Assembly: GCA_022578965.1 (NCBI GenBank)
Contig: MU400569.1
Coordinates: 124,001 to 188,000 of the forward strand
Length of the DNA: 64,000 bases
Direction: 5' to 3'
From: Xylaria sp. FL1777
Lineage: Eukaryota; Ascomycota; Sordariomycetes; Xylariales; Xylariaceae
The position numbers and the translations under genes were made by a program. Shown in pieces: positions 37,662-49,158 of the stretch; positions within the stretch are counted from its first letter, which is position 1; each line of letters opens with the position of its first letter. Below the pieces are notes generated by a model. It was not told the DNA's origin and did no database searches. It worked only from the letters and a program-made list of their open reading frames with translations.

Positions 37662-40600
37662 CTAGTGGTATTCACCCTGCGAAGCTGTCCCTTGACTTAG
37701 GTATTCTCGGAGATCTCGTGATCGAGTGGGGAGCGGCCTTGAGGCGAATCGTGCACGGGGTATGGCCGCACTGGGTAATAAGCCGGTGGTGCTACTGGGT
37801 ATATTTGTGAAGCTACCGGATAGGGTTGCTGTGCTCTGTTGGAATATGTTAGTATAATCGCTGGTCAAGGAGAGGCCAAAGGGGATTTTATACGAACATG
37901 CTTGGACTGAGAGAGGAGGCGACTGGTTGCGTCACGTCGACTTGGGAGATAGGCGAGGGTGAAGGTGTCACCAATGGTGTTGTCGGTGCCATTGGTGAGG
38001 TAGTCGGTTGAGTCGGGGATAATACTGTAGATGGAGATTCGGAAGGAAATACTATAACAGCGGATGATGGCACAGGGATGCTCGATGAAGCAATATTCGG
38101 TGTCGTGAGTGATGGGATAGATGAAGAGAATGAGTCGGAAACAGGCACGATTACTGGCGTAGAAGTGGTGGCTGGAACAGAACTGCTCAGTGGTAGGATA
38201 CTAGCTGACGACACTGAATTGGAGATTATAGGAATATTGACTGATGCTGTTGTTGATGCGGTGGGAGGAAGGGAGGTAGTCAAGACGGTGTCCGACACAG
38301 GTATGCTGGATGACCCGCCACTTGGACTATTGGGTGACGCTGTACTTAGGATAACACGAGGCTCTGAGGAAATAGGGGTAGCATCGGAAGTAGGTATCCC
38401 AGGCGACGTAACCAGTTCGCTGACACCAGTCACAGGTGCATTATCTATTCCTTGGCTGCCGCTAATCGACGGTATTGATACCACAGGATTACTACTTTGG
38501 CTGTCTGAGATCATGGTATTTCCAGAGGATGGCGTTGGAATCAACCCCGTAGAAGAGCTTTGAGAAGCCAAGGCACTTGTTAATGACGAGACAAGGCTAG
38601 TCACCCATAAACCAGACGAAGTAGGGTTCCACGGTATTTGGCCAGACGAGGTAGTTCCAGTAGTAGTTGGGTCTACAGTGCTCGGTGAGGCGCCACTATT
38701 CTGAATTGAACCTGAAACGCTGGTGGTCGACGAGAGGCTACCAGTGACGACAGAATTGCCGCTCAGTGATGAATCGGCACTTGACGGGGGGTTCCCAGAG
38801 GAGGTAAGAGCTGAAGCGACTGTTGGAAGCGTGAGCACAGATGAAGCCGTTGTCGACTGGTTCGGGTTAACTGGGTTGGAAGTGATAGTTGACCCGGGTG
38901 CTATAAGTACACCAGTGGGCAACGATGCCGCTAGCGATGAGGTACTGGGAAGCGATGGGAGCCCTGGGCCAGATGATGATGGCTGATATGTACGGCTCGC
39001 CTCAGACGCGCTATTTACTGTATTTGACGCACTTAATGCCGTGCTAGAAGAACCGATCGTTGATGTTCCGTCGGTAGACCAGCTGCCAGATGTTGGCGAA
39101 GGGGTTTGGCTTGGGGAAGAAGAATTACCCAATCCCATGTCACTATTATTTGGGTTATTGCTACCGGATGAAGTTGTAGATGTTGGTGATATAATAGTAC
39201 TTCCCTGGCCACTCGAGAGTGGTCCCCCGCTTGTGGAAGATGGTCCGCCTTGTATTGACCCGCTGACACTTCCCGACGGACTATCTGAATTAATTGTTCC
39301 TTCCGAGGTAGTAATATTTGGAATGAGAAACGTGCCCATATAGAACCCGCCGCTGATGGACGAGCTTGGCTGGGGTCCGGTAGATGATGTAACGCCCGCT
39401 GTGCCCGTGACACTAGTAAGATACCCATTATCCGCGGTGTTCGAACCAGAGTTGTTATTTGATGAGCTAGTTGTAACAACCGGTGATTGAGTTGGTGGCT
39501 GGCTCGAGTCGACTGTTAAGATTGTCCCGATTTCCGCTAGATTGATCGGTCTTCCAGTACCATGATGATGGCTCCGGTAACTGCTTGATAGCTCTAAACT
39601 CTGGGAAGGAGAGCTAACTGAGGCTGATACTGAACCGCTGCTTCCCACGCTTGATGTTATTGCGAGAGAACTCTGGCTAGGAATAGAGGTGACAGGGGCA
39701 TTAGAGTCATTCGGCGCGACTGAAGTGCTACTGGTACCTGTTCGGGTGCCCGAAGTACTTGGAGCCACAGGGCCAGAGTCCCCATTTCCGCTGATGCTAG
39801 TATTGGTGAATCTCGGTGATGTCATTGACGCGGTTGCATAATGATTGCCGGCCATGCTGTTCTGTTTTGAAGACGAACCACTCAGAGATGCTGCAGGATC
39901 ATCTATAGTATCACCTGGCGATGCTGTTGAAATGGCTCCTGAGGGCCTCAGAGTAGCATTAGACGTTTGGCTTTGCTCTGTTGGGTAGATGTTTTTAATC
40001 TTGCTAATGTCTACGACGACACCATTTTGGCATCTTTCGGCTATACAATTCCACGTAAGCAGCTTAATTAAGCACAGAATTCCTCGACTTACCATAGTAG
40101 ACAGTTAAGTGTACCGTGTTGCAGCCAGCCGGGCCTCCCGAGTCCGTGAATGTCGCGTATATGTGACCGTTCATGGCTTTGCAAAAACCAGCCACGCCAT
40201 TATAGAACGCTGCATTCCGCCATACCAGGAAGCCATCTTCAGATTCGAAGCCAGAAGCAATTTGACCCCCCGGCACGTTGCCAATGTCAATGTGTTTCAC
40301 CCCGGGATCGACGGACACAAGCTTGCCACTACTCTGTAAGCGGCCATTGCCTAGAGTAAATACTCGGGCTTCCGAGCAATTCAACGATGTTCCAGATGAT
40401 GGATCCCCCACGAACCCGTCACTCAGCTGTGAAGGATCTGTATTCACAAACAGACCTCTTGTGACACCAAGTATTACTGGTAGCGTCTGGTACAGTGTTA
40501 GATTATACCAGGATGTGGATTCTTGATCCGAAGCGACACAATAATACTCACAGGAAGCTTGACTGGTAAAGGCTGAACAGTCACCACTACGGTGCTGACT

Positions 40601-41128
40601 AACGGTTGGTTTATCAGGGTTCCCGTTTGACCATTGGTCGGCGGTATACCCCCAGACACTGTACCATAGTTTACCCCTGAAAGCTGTGTGGTATACTGCC
40701 CAGGAGCAGGTGTAGAAAGCGACATCCCAGGATCCAAGATCTGGCCATTGCTCTGTGGTTTCGACGGCGGCCGATGCGTTAGGGGCGTTGCAGTTTGATA
40801 ACCTGGGTCAGCTGGATCTGCTGGGTCTAGATGTCGAATAGTTAGTTATTATGTAGTACGACTTATAAAAAGGGGTAAAGTAGTTGAGCCTACCATACGG
40901 GTCGTTAGGGAGTCGTGAACATGGTACACCATTTTGGCAACTGGTAGCTCGATCTGCTGGAAGAGTTATTAATACTGTTGTCATGTATGTATAACATATT
41001 GATTGAGGCCTCTGAGCGAGTCTGTGAGGTTGGTATAGTACGTCAAACTTTGGTGATCGATTTCTGTTTGTGCTTTCTCCGTGACTGGCATGGAGAAGAC
41101 AGGCCAGAATGGCGAAATATAGGAGCAT
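37662..41128 (-). CDS. Secreted Ser/Thr-rich protein with DUF7908-like N-terminal domain
   Basis: Five exons on the minus strand, 41128-40894, 40826-40552, 40486-40093, 40040-37894, 37835-37662, give 1074 residues. The N-terminus is a signal peptide (MLLYFAILACLLHASHG). Residues about 40-330 form a Cys-containing domain with SICYTYMTTVLITLP, SGFESEDGFLVWRNAAFY and GGPAGCNTVHLTVYY, the pattern of the fungal DUF7908 domain of wall or extracellular proteins. About 690 residues of Ser/Thr/Pro/Gly-rich low complexity follow, likely heavily O-mannosylated. The final intron has a textbook tactaac branch site and joins a 57-residue basic tail ending GEYH. No GPI signal or membrane segment is seen. 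If the intron is kept, the protein stops at SMFV. It shares a promoter with the gene at 41563. Confidence 0.85.
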
Positions 41129-41562
41129 GTTAGTGAAGGGTGCATTGACTTCCGTTAGATCTGGAAATCGTATAACTCCTAATCTAGAAGTATATTACTC
41201 CCATATGGGAGTGTTAGATAGCACGAGTTTATAAACGATGTCTATTTTCGCCTTAAGCGCGACTGAGACAGTAATTTGAGAGATGGCTCGCAGCGCCTCT
41301 CCCATACCGGCGGTTAGCATTCCGAGACAACACAAATTTGCGGCTTTCGTGAATTCTTGGACCGAATGCAAGTGTCTCAAGATTCCAGAAATATCTATTG
41401 ATGGTTCCGTCAACATTAAAATCCACCGAGAGTTATGAAGAGCATGTCATATATATATGCCGTATCACTGCGTAGTTACGACGGTAGCGCGTCTAATCTC
41501 AATCCAACCTGTCACATTATGTCTTCATTCGCTCTTCGCTTTTGTCGAGACACCTTTCCTCG
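41129..41562. promoter_or_regulatory. Shared bidirectional promoter of two secreted-protein genes
   Basis: 434 bp between the start codons of two head-to-head genes, both with signal peptides. A catatatatatgc TATA-like tract lies about 110 bp upstream of the plus-strand start. Co-regulation is inferred from the arrangement only. Confidence 0.6.
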
Positions 41563-42297
41563 ATGAGATATTCCATTCTAACTACGCTGTCAATATTCAG
41601 CGGCATCTGCATTCATGTCATCACGGCACAGCAGCTCGCTTACACAACATTCGCGGTGACAGAATGCGTTACCGACGCGAGCTCGATGCTAGGCCCAGGA
41701 GCTGGTCAACCAGCTCTACCGCCTATCGTGAATACGGCCCCGGGAAAGCCTGGTACCAAGGGATACCCAGAGACAATAACACTATCCTATACTATGCCGC
41801 CGTGTACATCATGCGGCTGTCCAGGCTGCACAGTTGTCAGCTCATTCACCACAGCATGCTCGGCCTTTCACACGGCGGATACTCCAGGGATGACAGTACA
41901 GAGCTATGCCATTACCGAAACATATGTCGGCCTCTCATCAATCCCAAGCTTCGAGCAGCCCACGCAGATGCCATACGGATTCACCGCACAAGTCCACACG
42001 TGCGATGCAGGTACGTGTGGACCGAAAGCAATCACAGCGACAATGACATATCCGGCTGGCGGTGGCCCATTCGTGACCGTACCAGTTCCCGCACACAGCT
42101 CTGGGTATAATTCGGGGGCCGTTAAAGATTGTTCGACTGCTTTGTCACAGCACCGGAGCACAGGGACTCCGGAGACAGCTGCTGCTGCGCCTGCGCCTGC
42201 GCCCGCAAAGCCAACAGTAGTTGTTGTAAGCGAGAGCAGTCCCAGACGGCCACTCGAGATCATCGGCATGTCCGTGTTGCTACTATTGGCGGTGTGA
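41563..42297 (+). CDS. Small secreted, probably GPI-anchored surface protein
   Basis: Intronless, 244 residues from the ATG at 41563. The upstream in-frame extension begins at a non-ATG codon. Residues 1-24 form a signal peptide (core LTTLSIFSGICIHVI). The mature part is Thr/Ser/Pro/Gly-rich with paired cysteines (TMPPCTSCGCPGCTVV, HTCDAGTCG). A Pro/Ala tract (APAPAPAKP) precedes a short hydrophobic C-terminus (IIGMSVLLLLAV) with no basic tail, the arrangement of a GPI-attachment signal. I do not recognise a named domain. Similar Cys-poor, TxTxP-type wall proteins are common in ascomycetes. Expressed divergently from the DUF7908-like gene, so both may contribute to the cell wall or surface. 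Function is not claimed. Confidence 0.85.
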   Translation: MRYSILTTLSIFSGICIHVITAQQLAYTTFAVTECVTDASSMLGPGAGQPALPPIVNTAPGKPGTKGYPETITLSYTMPPCTSCGCPGCTVVSSFTTACSAFHTADTPGMTVQSYAITETYVGLSSIPSFEQPTQMPYGFTAQVHTCDAGTCGPKAITATMTYPAGGGPFVTVPVPAHSSGYNSGAVKDCSTALSQHRSTGTPETAAAAPAPAPAKPTVVVVSESSPRRPLEIIGMSVLLLLAV

Positions 42298-43009
42298 TAG
42301 AAAAAAATCTCATATGAATCGAAGGTTGTTTGTTCGATGATTATAGTCCAGATTCTGTCAAATACATTTAAGCAAAACTACTCTTAATTCTAACCAATAT
42401 CTATATTCCTCATTTAAGGTATCTGCCGCGATCAAACATATTCAATTCGCCAAAAATAGATAGCGAAATAGTGAGTTGTAAGTATTTTCGTGGAATGGGC
42501 CGTATGCTGCCTAGGCCTTGCCCAGCAAGACATAATAGGATTTCTACGCGTTCACAGCGCTAACGCAAAAGATTGATTCCAAGTGTTCCAGCTCACAGCG
42601 CAATAACTAGTGACATGTTATTATAGAAACGAATGATGAACCCAAGTAGTGTGTGTTGTGGTCACTGTGCTGGAATAAGTATAATGGATGGCTGAGATGT
42701 CCCACTGCGCTGTTTGGCGAAATATGCGATTTTTCATAGTGAGTCGGTACCTTGCTACGTGAACATGTTGGGTGAGTGATAATTTGAGAAATCGGCCTTA
42801 CAATGACAATTTTACAATAATGGAACGGAGAGAGAAGGGGCGAGATAATGAGTAACATCGCAAACTACGGCGCCCAATATTTATTTCGACTAGTTTGTGT
42901 AAGCTCATGGCCAAGCTTAGAATGAGCCCCAAATAGTTATCATACATGGAAATATGTGAAGGACTACATATGTACTGGAATATACCACGTTGTATTAAAG
43001 CATTAACTC
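42298..43009. other. Intergenic region between convergent genes
   Basis: Holds the 3' ends of the surface-protein gene and the BYE1-like gene. No ORF with family resemblance was seen. Confidence 0.55.
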
Positions 43010-45898
43010 TTAAGATTTTGGTTGGGGCGCTGTTGCGTCTGGTGCTGGATTGGTGGCTGCAGCCAGTGTTGTCTGTACAACTCCAGGAGAGGGAGTGTTA
43101 GTTTGAGGCGAAGGTCCACTCTTTCTAGCATTGCCCTCCTCGGTCAACAGCTTGCTCAGTAGTTGAAGATCTTCACGGGCCCGTGGGTCCCGCTCCAGGC
43201 ATCGTCGAACAGCGTTCCATTCACCTTCCTTCATACGAGCTGCATGAGGTAGAAGGAATGTGACAGTGGAACTACCAAAAAGCGGACCAAGTACCTGTCG
43301 GGCTTTGATTTCGCCCTCGGCCTGTGCTGCTCTCATGGCATTGATGTTGGGGTCCTGATTAAATGCTGGAGGAGGAGCACTAGGCTGGGTTGCTACAACT
43401 GGCGGCATAGGGCGTGATTGGACCGGCGTAGGTGGCATCGGTTGTCCCGGAATTTTTGGAGGCGGTATTGGGGTTTGGCTATACTGCGGCGGTGGGAGAC
43501 TCGAGTTACTAAATGAGCTCTGAGGTGTAGCAGGAGACCAAGTAGGGCCAGACATTGACGGATGCCTGGGTGGTGGTATAGGCGTGGCGTGGGACGGAGT
43601 ACTAGCTTGACTTTGCTGTACATCGGATCGTGACTGTTCAATAGGCAAGGGGGCTTGCTTTTCGTCTCGAACCACGAAAATCATGAGTAGCATAGGTTCG
43701 CTTCGCACCTGAGGGATCAGATGATCGCCTATATTTTGCATAGGTTCTGGGATTGGCCCGCTACCCTCGGACACAGGCACGAGATAGGTATCGCGAACAT
43801 TGCCCAGCTTCCGCTCACCAACTACACCATACCGCTTCTTGCTCCTGAAATAGTCTATGATGGATAAAAACTGCTTGCGGTCGGCTTCACTGTGGGTTTG
43901 GGCAGGAGAAAGACTCGTGATTACCAAGTCGATCTGGTTATTGTACCTCAAACCACAAAGGTATGGTACTGCCTTCTCTTCTGGTATACGGCCGCAGACA
44001 CTCAGGAGAGGCGGTATCAGATCCTTCCAGGCAATACCTCTTACTTTGCTCAAGTCCGCCCCACCGACAAATTTAGCAATGGCAGCGATGTCCGCTACAT
44101 TGGTCATGGTTAACGGCCCACGCCAGATTACATCTGGGTCGATATCCTCAGTGGGCGAATACGGAGGGGAGTCGTTGCCATCATCTTGTAGTAGTCGATC
44201 CACTTCAGGATCATCTCCAGGGCCAACCGAGCGGACTTGCGTGGAAGCTCGTCGCTGATGTGGGGCAGAAGGAGACCGTACACTAGAGAAAACCTTACCA
44301 AGATCAAAGTCGGACGGCTTGGGTGATTGTGAAGGCTGTGTATTGATCCGTAAAGGACCCGACGATGTTCGGCGTGGCGGCACTGGCTTTTCACTGTCGC
44401 CGCTCGCTGCCTCCGTGCTCACACCCGCACTCGCGCTCCGTTCCGCACTTGCTCCTGTGCCTGTGCCTGCGTCGGCATTTGCATCTGCACCTATGCTTGT
44501 ACTTGTACCTGCACCTGTACCGGCGGCTTCGGCAGCTTCCCGAATTCCCTGCTGTCTAAGCTGCGAGGGGGCTTCGTCGATTGCCGCAGAGAAGGTCTCT
44601 GCTTCTACCACTTCTTCTCCTTTGTGTGTTCGCCGTACACGAGGCCCATCGTCGGTGATGAGGATAGACTGTTTATCGGCGCGTGCTTTCATCTCCGCAT
44701 TTTCGCGTTGAAGTTCTTTTGTCGCAAGCTCCTCACCAGTCATAACCACAAACGAGGGGGGCGGAAGAGTGCGGTTCAGTACCCGAGCGGCGAGCTCGAC
44801 ATTATTCTTTAAGCTAAACATCAACGTTCGTAACTGTGCCGCATTCTGCGAAGTATTTGGGTGAGTATCTTGAAAGGCGCGTTCGATCTCGATGGCTAAA
44901 CGCTCCGAAAACTGTTTCTTGGTAGAGCCCTCTGGAAGGGTAAATAGCTTCTTCTTCTCCGCCTGGTCAATGGCACTGTCAAGTGCCTTTTGTATGGCCA
45001 TTGCAGCTTGCTTCCTTGTGCCTTCGAGCAGTTGGATAGACTCTGGGAGATCGTTCGGAGGTGAATACTTGGGATATATGGGAGTAGACTGAGTATCAGT
45101 AACCTTGCGTTGCTTGGTAGCAGGGCCCTGAGAGTGGTCTCGCGATTTACGCTTCCCTTTTGGTGGAACTTCTGGGGGGGGTTCTTCCTTCTTCACATCC
45201 GGCGTTGGCGAAGGCTTTGGCTTGGCGCTTGCAGCGCTTGGTGACGCTCGCTCCTTGTGATCGCTAGCACGTTTCCCCTTGCCCTTCTTGCCCCCCTTCT
45301 TTCGTTTCTTCTCGTCTTCATACTTTTGGCGCCGGTCTTCCCAAGGCTTTTCGCCTCTTTTAATGGCATCCAACGTCTCTTTGTGATCTTGAGGCGCACA
45401 TTGTTCGCAGAAGTAGTCCTTAGTTAGATCCTCTGTAAATACACTCATGCCCACGCAAACATTATGTTGCCAAGCGCCACACTTGTCGCAGGCGATCCAA
45501 GGCTCGTTCGCGTCGTCATCATCCTGTGTAGTAGCGCCGCAGATACAACGGATGATCTCTTCGTCTTCTTCATGCTTGTCTTCTTTCTCTGCAGCCTTCT
45601 TGGTGTTTTTCTTCGTCTGACGTCGCTTTGGGGGTTCGGGTCCATTCTCAAGTTGGTCGAAGGATTTCGTGTGTTGGCCCTTGGTGGCGCGTACAGATCG
45701 ACGGGGCTCTGGTTCACCTGTAGTAGAGATCACGTTTGTTAGACAGTCTGCTAGAGTTGGGGTCTGGCCTGCCATGCGGCCGAGCAAGTGCAGAGTGCGA
45801 CAGGAGACAGCTTCGAAGGGGACAAAGAGGGTGTTTCCCACTCGTGCTGCCGACACATGGGTCACATAGCTCTGGCGGATGATGCGCTTACCAGACAT
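43010..45898 (-). CDS. BYE1-like transcription elongation regulator (PHD, TFIIS central, SPOC)
   Basis: Two exons, 45898-45892 and 45717-43010, give 904 residues. The first exon is only seven bases (Met-Ser-G). The junction then reads MSGEPEPRRSVRATKGQHTK, and the 174-nt intron has gtaagc, a ctaac branch site and cag. Domains: PHD finger at residues about 59-110 (RCICGA, CDKCGAWQHN, FCEQC), basic linker, TFIIS central domain about 215-350 (LMFSLKNNVELAARVL, MTGEELATKELQRENAEMK), a degenerate Gly/Thr/Ala repeat, SPOC domain about 530-690 (WRGPLTM, KDLIPP, VGERKLGNVRDTYLVP), then a Pro/Gln-rich tail. Yeast Bye1 binds RNA polymerase II through its TFIIS domain and H3K4me3 through its PHD. The same nuclear role is expected here. 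Reading through the intron would give a 966-residue frame starting upstream, which I judge less likely. Confidence 0.93.
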   Translation of the reverse strand: MSGKRIIRQSYVTHVSAARVGNTLFVPFEAVSCRTLHLLGRMAGQTPTLADCLTNVISTTGEPEPRRSVRATKGQHTKSFDQLENGPEPPKRRQTKKNTKKAAEKEDKHEEDEEIIRCICGATTQDDDDANEPWIACDKCGAWQHNVCVGMSVFTEDLTKDYFCEQCAPQDHKETLDAIKRGEKPWEDRRQKYEDEKKRKKGGKKGKGKRASDHKERASPSAASAKPKPSPTPDVKKEEPPPEVPPKGKRKSRDHSQGPATKQRKVTDTQSTPIYPKYSPPNDLPESIQLLEGTRKQAAMAIQKALDSAIDQAEKKKLFTLPEGSTKKQFSERLAIEIERAFQDTHPNTSQNAAQLRTLMFSLKNNVELAARVLNRTLPPPSFVVMTGEELATKELQRENAEMKARADKQSILITDDGPRVRRTHKGEEVVEAETFSAAIDEAPSQLRQQGIREAAEAAGTGAGTSTSIGADANADAGTGTGASAERSASAGVSTEAASGDSEKPVPPRRTSSGPLRINTQPSQSPKPSDFDLGKVFSSVRSPSAPHQRRASTQVRSVGPGDDPEVDRLLQDDGNDSPPYSPTEDIDPDVIWRGPLTMTNVADIAAIAKFVGGADLSKVRGIAWKDLIPPLLSVCGRIPEEKAVPYLCGLRYNNQIDLVITSLSPAQTHSEADRKQFLSIIDYFRSKKRYGVVGERKLGNVRDTYLVPVSEGSGPIPEPMQNIGDHLIPQVRSEPMLLMIFVVRDEKQAPLPIEQSRSDVQQSQASTPSHATPIPPPRHPSMSGPTWSPATPQSSFSNSSLPPPQYSQTPIPPPKIPGQPMPPTPVQSRPMPPVVATQPSAPPPAFNQDPNINAMRAAQAEGEIKARQVLGPLFGSSTVTFLLPHAARMKEGEWNAVRRCLERDPRAREDLQLLSKLLTEEGNARKSGPSPQTNTPSPGVVQTTLAAATNPAPDATAPQPKS
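44440..44530 (-). repeat. Degenerate 6-bp coding minisatellite
   Basis: Repeated gcctgt/acctgt/gcacct hexamers encode a Gly-Thr-Gly-Ala-rich linker between the TFIIS and SPOC domains of the BYE1-like protein. A likely site of length variation. Confidence 0.65.
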
Positions 45899-47409
45899 GT
45901 TGATAGACAATGACGCTTGACGCGTTGGGCTTAGTCAGTGTGTAACTACCTAGGTATTGACAGGCCGCGCAAAGGTGGCGAGGCACAGCGGTGTTGGCTA
46001 CGGTAGATTGCGGTGGACTGGTACCTGGCAATAGGAATTCAAACACTCATATCTTCTACAATGCTCGCCTGGACTACGGTCTGACGAAGGCTGGAGCGAC
46101 AGCAGGGTGAGAGAGATGGCACAGGACCACCGATCATCAACTAAGGTACGTCTTAATCAAAGTTTTCCCAATGCCAAAGACCCAGCCTGGCGATGTTCCT
46201 ACTCCTGGCTTAGCGGAATTTAGTTGCTCTTGTTGTATGGACGCAGTTAGGTGCTGTGAAGCTGCAGAAGACGCCGACCGATAAGAGATGAGCGTTGCGC
46301 TTCAGATCAGCTCGACGCGAAAGGGGGAATTGTGAATGGATACAAAAGAGACGTCACAGCATGTCGCGTGGTGGCAGTGCTTAATAATGCAAGCTCTTTG
46401 TCGAAGGCGGGGTGACTGTGAAGCACCGTGACCAATCTTCGTAGGGGTAAATGGCCGGCAAGGTGGCGATGATGCTATCTGTGTTGCCGCGTCGCAGGAC
46501 TGAGGCTAGGAGGAGGCGGTGATGTTGCGATGTTGCGATTCTGGGAGGTCGGGAGGTGGTGGAGGTGAGGGAAAGGGCTCAACACGTCAAGTCGGCGGTC
46601 GGGGGAGGTGAAGATGGGAAAAATGGGAAGATGGGGTGAATGGCGCGAGAACAGCGGCGCCGACCAATGGAATAGGGCTTTGGGTAGAAGACGGCGGGGC
46701 TGGTGGGAACTTTTCCTTCCTTGGCATGTATACACAGCACTACTTACCTTAGGTACCTGTGTAGGTAAGTAGAATACTTCCAAGGTTGTGTATTTACAAG
46801 TTACCCCACGCTCCTCTAGCATACCTACCTAGGTACCGACGCAGTAGGGAAAATCAGCATTAAACCTTGAAGGCAGGTAACATTGGTACATGGTCTGAGT
46901 ATTAATACATTGTACACTCACTTCTATGATCTTCTTGAATCTAAGTTTTTAAGTTATCTTTTTAAAAAGCTAAGGGTGTGTAGTTATTACTGAAGCTCCA
47001 ATACTTGACAAGTGGCTGGTAAGTGTGGCTAGTGTATTGTGACCATTATGTAAGGTATTTACAGGGATACCCACCAGTAGGTACGATAATCAGAAGCTTG
47101 GGCCATGCCACCTTAAGCCTGTCTGGTTGTAGGTAGCCATCCACTGTACGCGTCTGAAGCTCTTGCCTAGCCTCCCACCAGCCTGTTATAGCACTGGCCC
47201 TGTTTGATAGAGAAGCCAGCCTTCGTCGAAATCACCTTCACAAGCTCACCAGACACTTCAGATCACGTCTTTTCTCCGACTTCCTCGAGATAATCCTGCG
47301 TGCCCCGACGTCGTCTCCCTTTTAAACCCCAATATTACAATCGGTTGACCACAACGTCAGGGAGTTTTATAAGGCATAGCTGATTGCCTCTACGGCTGCA
47401 CCGCCCATC
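45899..47409. promoter_or_regulatory. Divergent promoter region, BYE1-like (-) and PRE9 (+)
   Basis: 1.5 kb between two start codons of housekeeping genes. It contains CT/GA-rich tracts and several palindromic taggtacct/tacctaggt motifs (46750-46760, 46821-46838). A 115-codon minus ORF at 46475-46822 has no family resemblance and is probably leader or chance. Confidence 0.55.
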
Positions 47410-48345
47410 ATGTCTCGCCGTTACGATTCACGAGTAAGCTTGTAGGCTGCTTCCCTCCATACGTACAAGCTGACAATACTCGGGAAGACCACTATCTTCT
47501 CTCCTGAAGGTCGTTTGTATCAGGTTGAATATGCGCTTGAAGCGATTTCCCATGCTGGTACTGCCATTGGTATCCTCGCAAAAGATGGCATCGTCCTGGC
47601 GGCGGAGCGCAAAGTGACGTCGAAGCTACTGGAGCAGGATACGTCAGCCGAGAAGCTCTACATTCTGAATGAGTGAGCTCGCAATCCCTCCCTACATAGT
47701 CTTCACGATGCACGTTGGCTGACCGAGACAGCAATATGATCTGCGCTGTCGCTGGGATGACGTCGGACGCCAATATCCTCATCAACTACGCTCGCCAAGC
47801 CGCCCAACGATACCTCCTTACCTACAACGAAGATATTCCCTGCGAGCAGCTAGTGCGAAGGCTATGCGACCTGAAGCAAGGCTACACGCAACATGGTGGT
47901 CTACGGCCGTTTGGTGTCTCTTTCATCTACGCGGGGTGGGATCCGCAACGACAGTTCCAGCTCTACCTAAGTAATCCGTCGGGGAACTATGGTGGCTGGA
48001 AAGCTACAAGTGCCGGCGCGAACAAAGCGAGTGCGGACAGCTTATTGAAGCAAGATTATAAGGAGGATTGTACATTGAAAGAGGCCTGTGGTATGGCTGT
48101 CAAGGTGCTTAGCAAGACGATGGATTCGACTAAGCTAAGCAGCGAGAAGAGTAAGCGCGAACCTAAGCCCATGAGAGCTCGCTCTGCCCGAAGCTTGATC
48201 ACTGACATAGAACCTAGTTGAATTTGCTACTGTGGGACAAACGAAGGATGGGAAAATCTACCAACGACTATGGAGCGCAGATGAGATCACAGCATTGCTG
48301 AAGGAGCACGATTTGGCGAAGGATGAAAGTGCCGATGATAAATAA
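47410..48345 (+). CDS. PRE9: 20S proteasome alpha subunit, PSMA4/Pre9 type
   Basis: Four exons, 47410-47433, 47488-47672, 47732-48150, 48218-48345, give 251 residues, the normal length. The N-terminus [20 protein letters not shown] carries the alpha-subunit signature ([16 protein letters not shown]) in its PSMA4 form. [29 protein letters not shown] and [10 protein letters not shown] also match this orthologue. The subunit sits in the outer alpha ring of the 20S core and helps form the gate. It is not catalytic. Essential or near-essential cytosolic and nuclear protein turnover. The acidic C-terminal tail (KDESADDK) is typical. Confidence 0.97.
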
Positions 48346-49158
48346 GAAGGTCATCACTGGTTCATTGCATTGTCTCGGCCGGATATAGAGGGTAGAAAAG
48401 AGGCAGCTGTAACAATAATACCTGATTTGAGGACCTAAACAGAGCATTATGAGCATGCCTTTTGTTCTCCCATTTCATCCAGGGTGATCAGCTTTGGGGT
48501 ACATCAGTTGCCTATAAATAATATTTAAAAGCTAAAAAGCATAGGACGAAATAAAGTGGAATAGGATGAGATATATATTGTTTTTTAAAACTTATAAACC
48601 TAAAACTCCATCAAAGACAAGTAATGCGTATACCTGAAGAGCTCTCTCAACCTACGAGGTAGGTACCTACATATGTAGGTAGATAGTAATTGTCGGTGTT
48701 GTCATAATCAAGCCAAGGGAAAGCTTTAACCAATCACCAAACTATACTGACCCACATGTTGAGGCCAGACCATGGTACAGCGACAATCAGGCGATCAGCA
48801 AGGCGAGCACAGCACGGTATGGTAATTTACCGATTTCTACCCCTCCAACAGGTACCCAAGCAAACTGCACAAGTACCTACCTACATGCATGTGGTAAGTA
48901 ACAAGTATTTAAATTAGCTTTCTTGCACACATGACCTGCTGCGTATATAAGTAACTATATGTGGTAGTTGGTTGTGGTACAGGATACATAGTACCTTGTA
49001 CATTGTGCATTTCGAGGCACCACGACACGTTTATTGGCGGCTAGACCTTCGACAACTGTACCTCTTCACATCACCGCCTCTCATTTTGACCTTCCCCTTC
49101 CCTACCATCCACACCTCACCCTTACTCTAGACGGGATTCCGACACAGATTGCGTCGAG
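48346..49158. promoter_or_regulatory. Interval between PRE9 and the GMPPA-like gene
   Basis: 3' region of PRE9 and promoter of the next gene. Holds taggtacctacat and related palindromes at 48656-48685 and 48872-48887. The last 100 bp are CT-rich, as in fungal leaders. No gene seen. Confidence 0.5.

Noticed and set aside
38078..38563. 161-codon plus ORF within the Ser/Thr-rich gene
   Set aside because: Antisense shadow of low-complexity Ser/Thr codons.
46475..46822. 115-codon minus ORF upstream of PRE9
   Set aside because: Low-complexity Pro/Ser/His translation of a CT-rich promoter tract.
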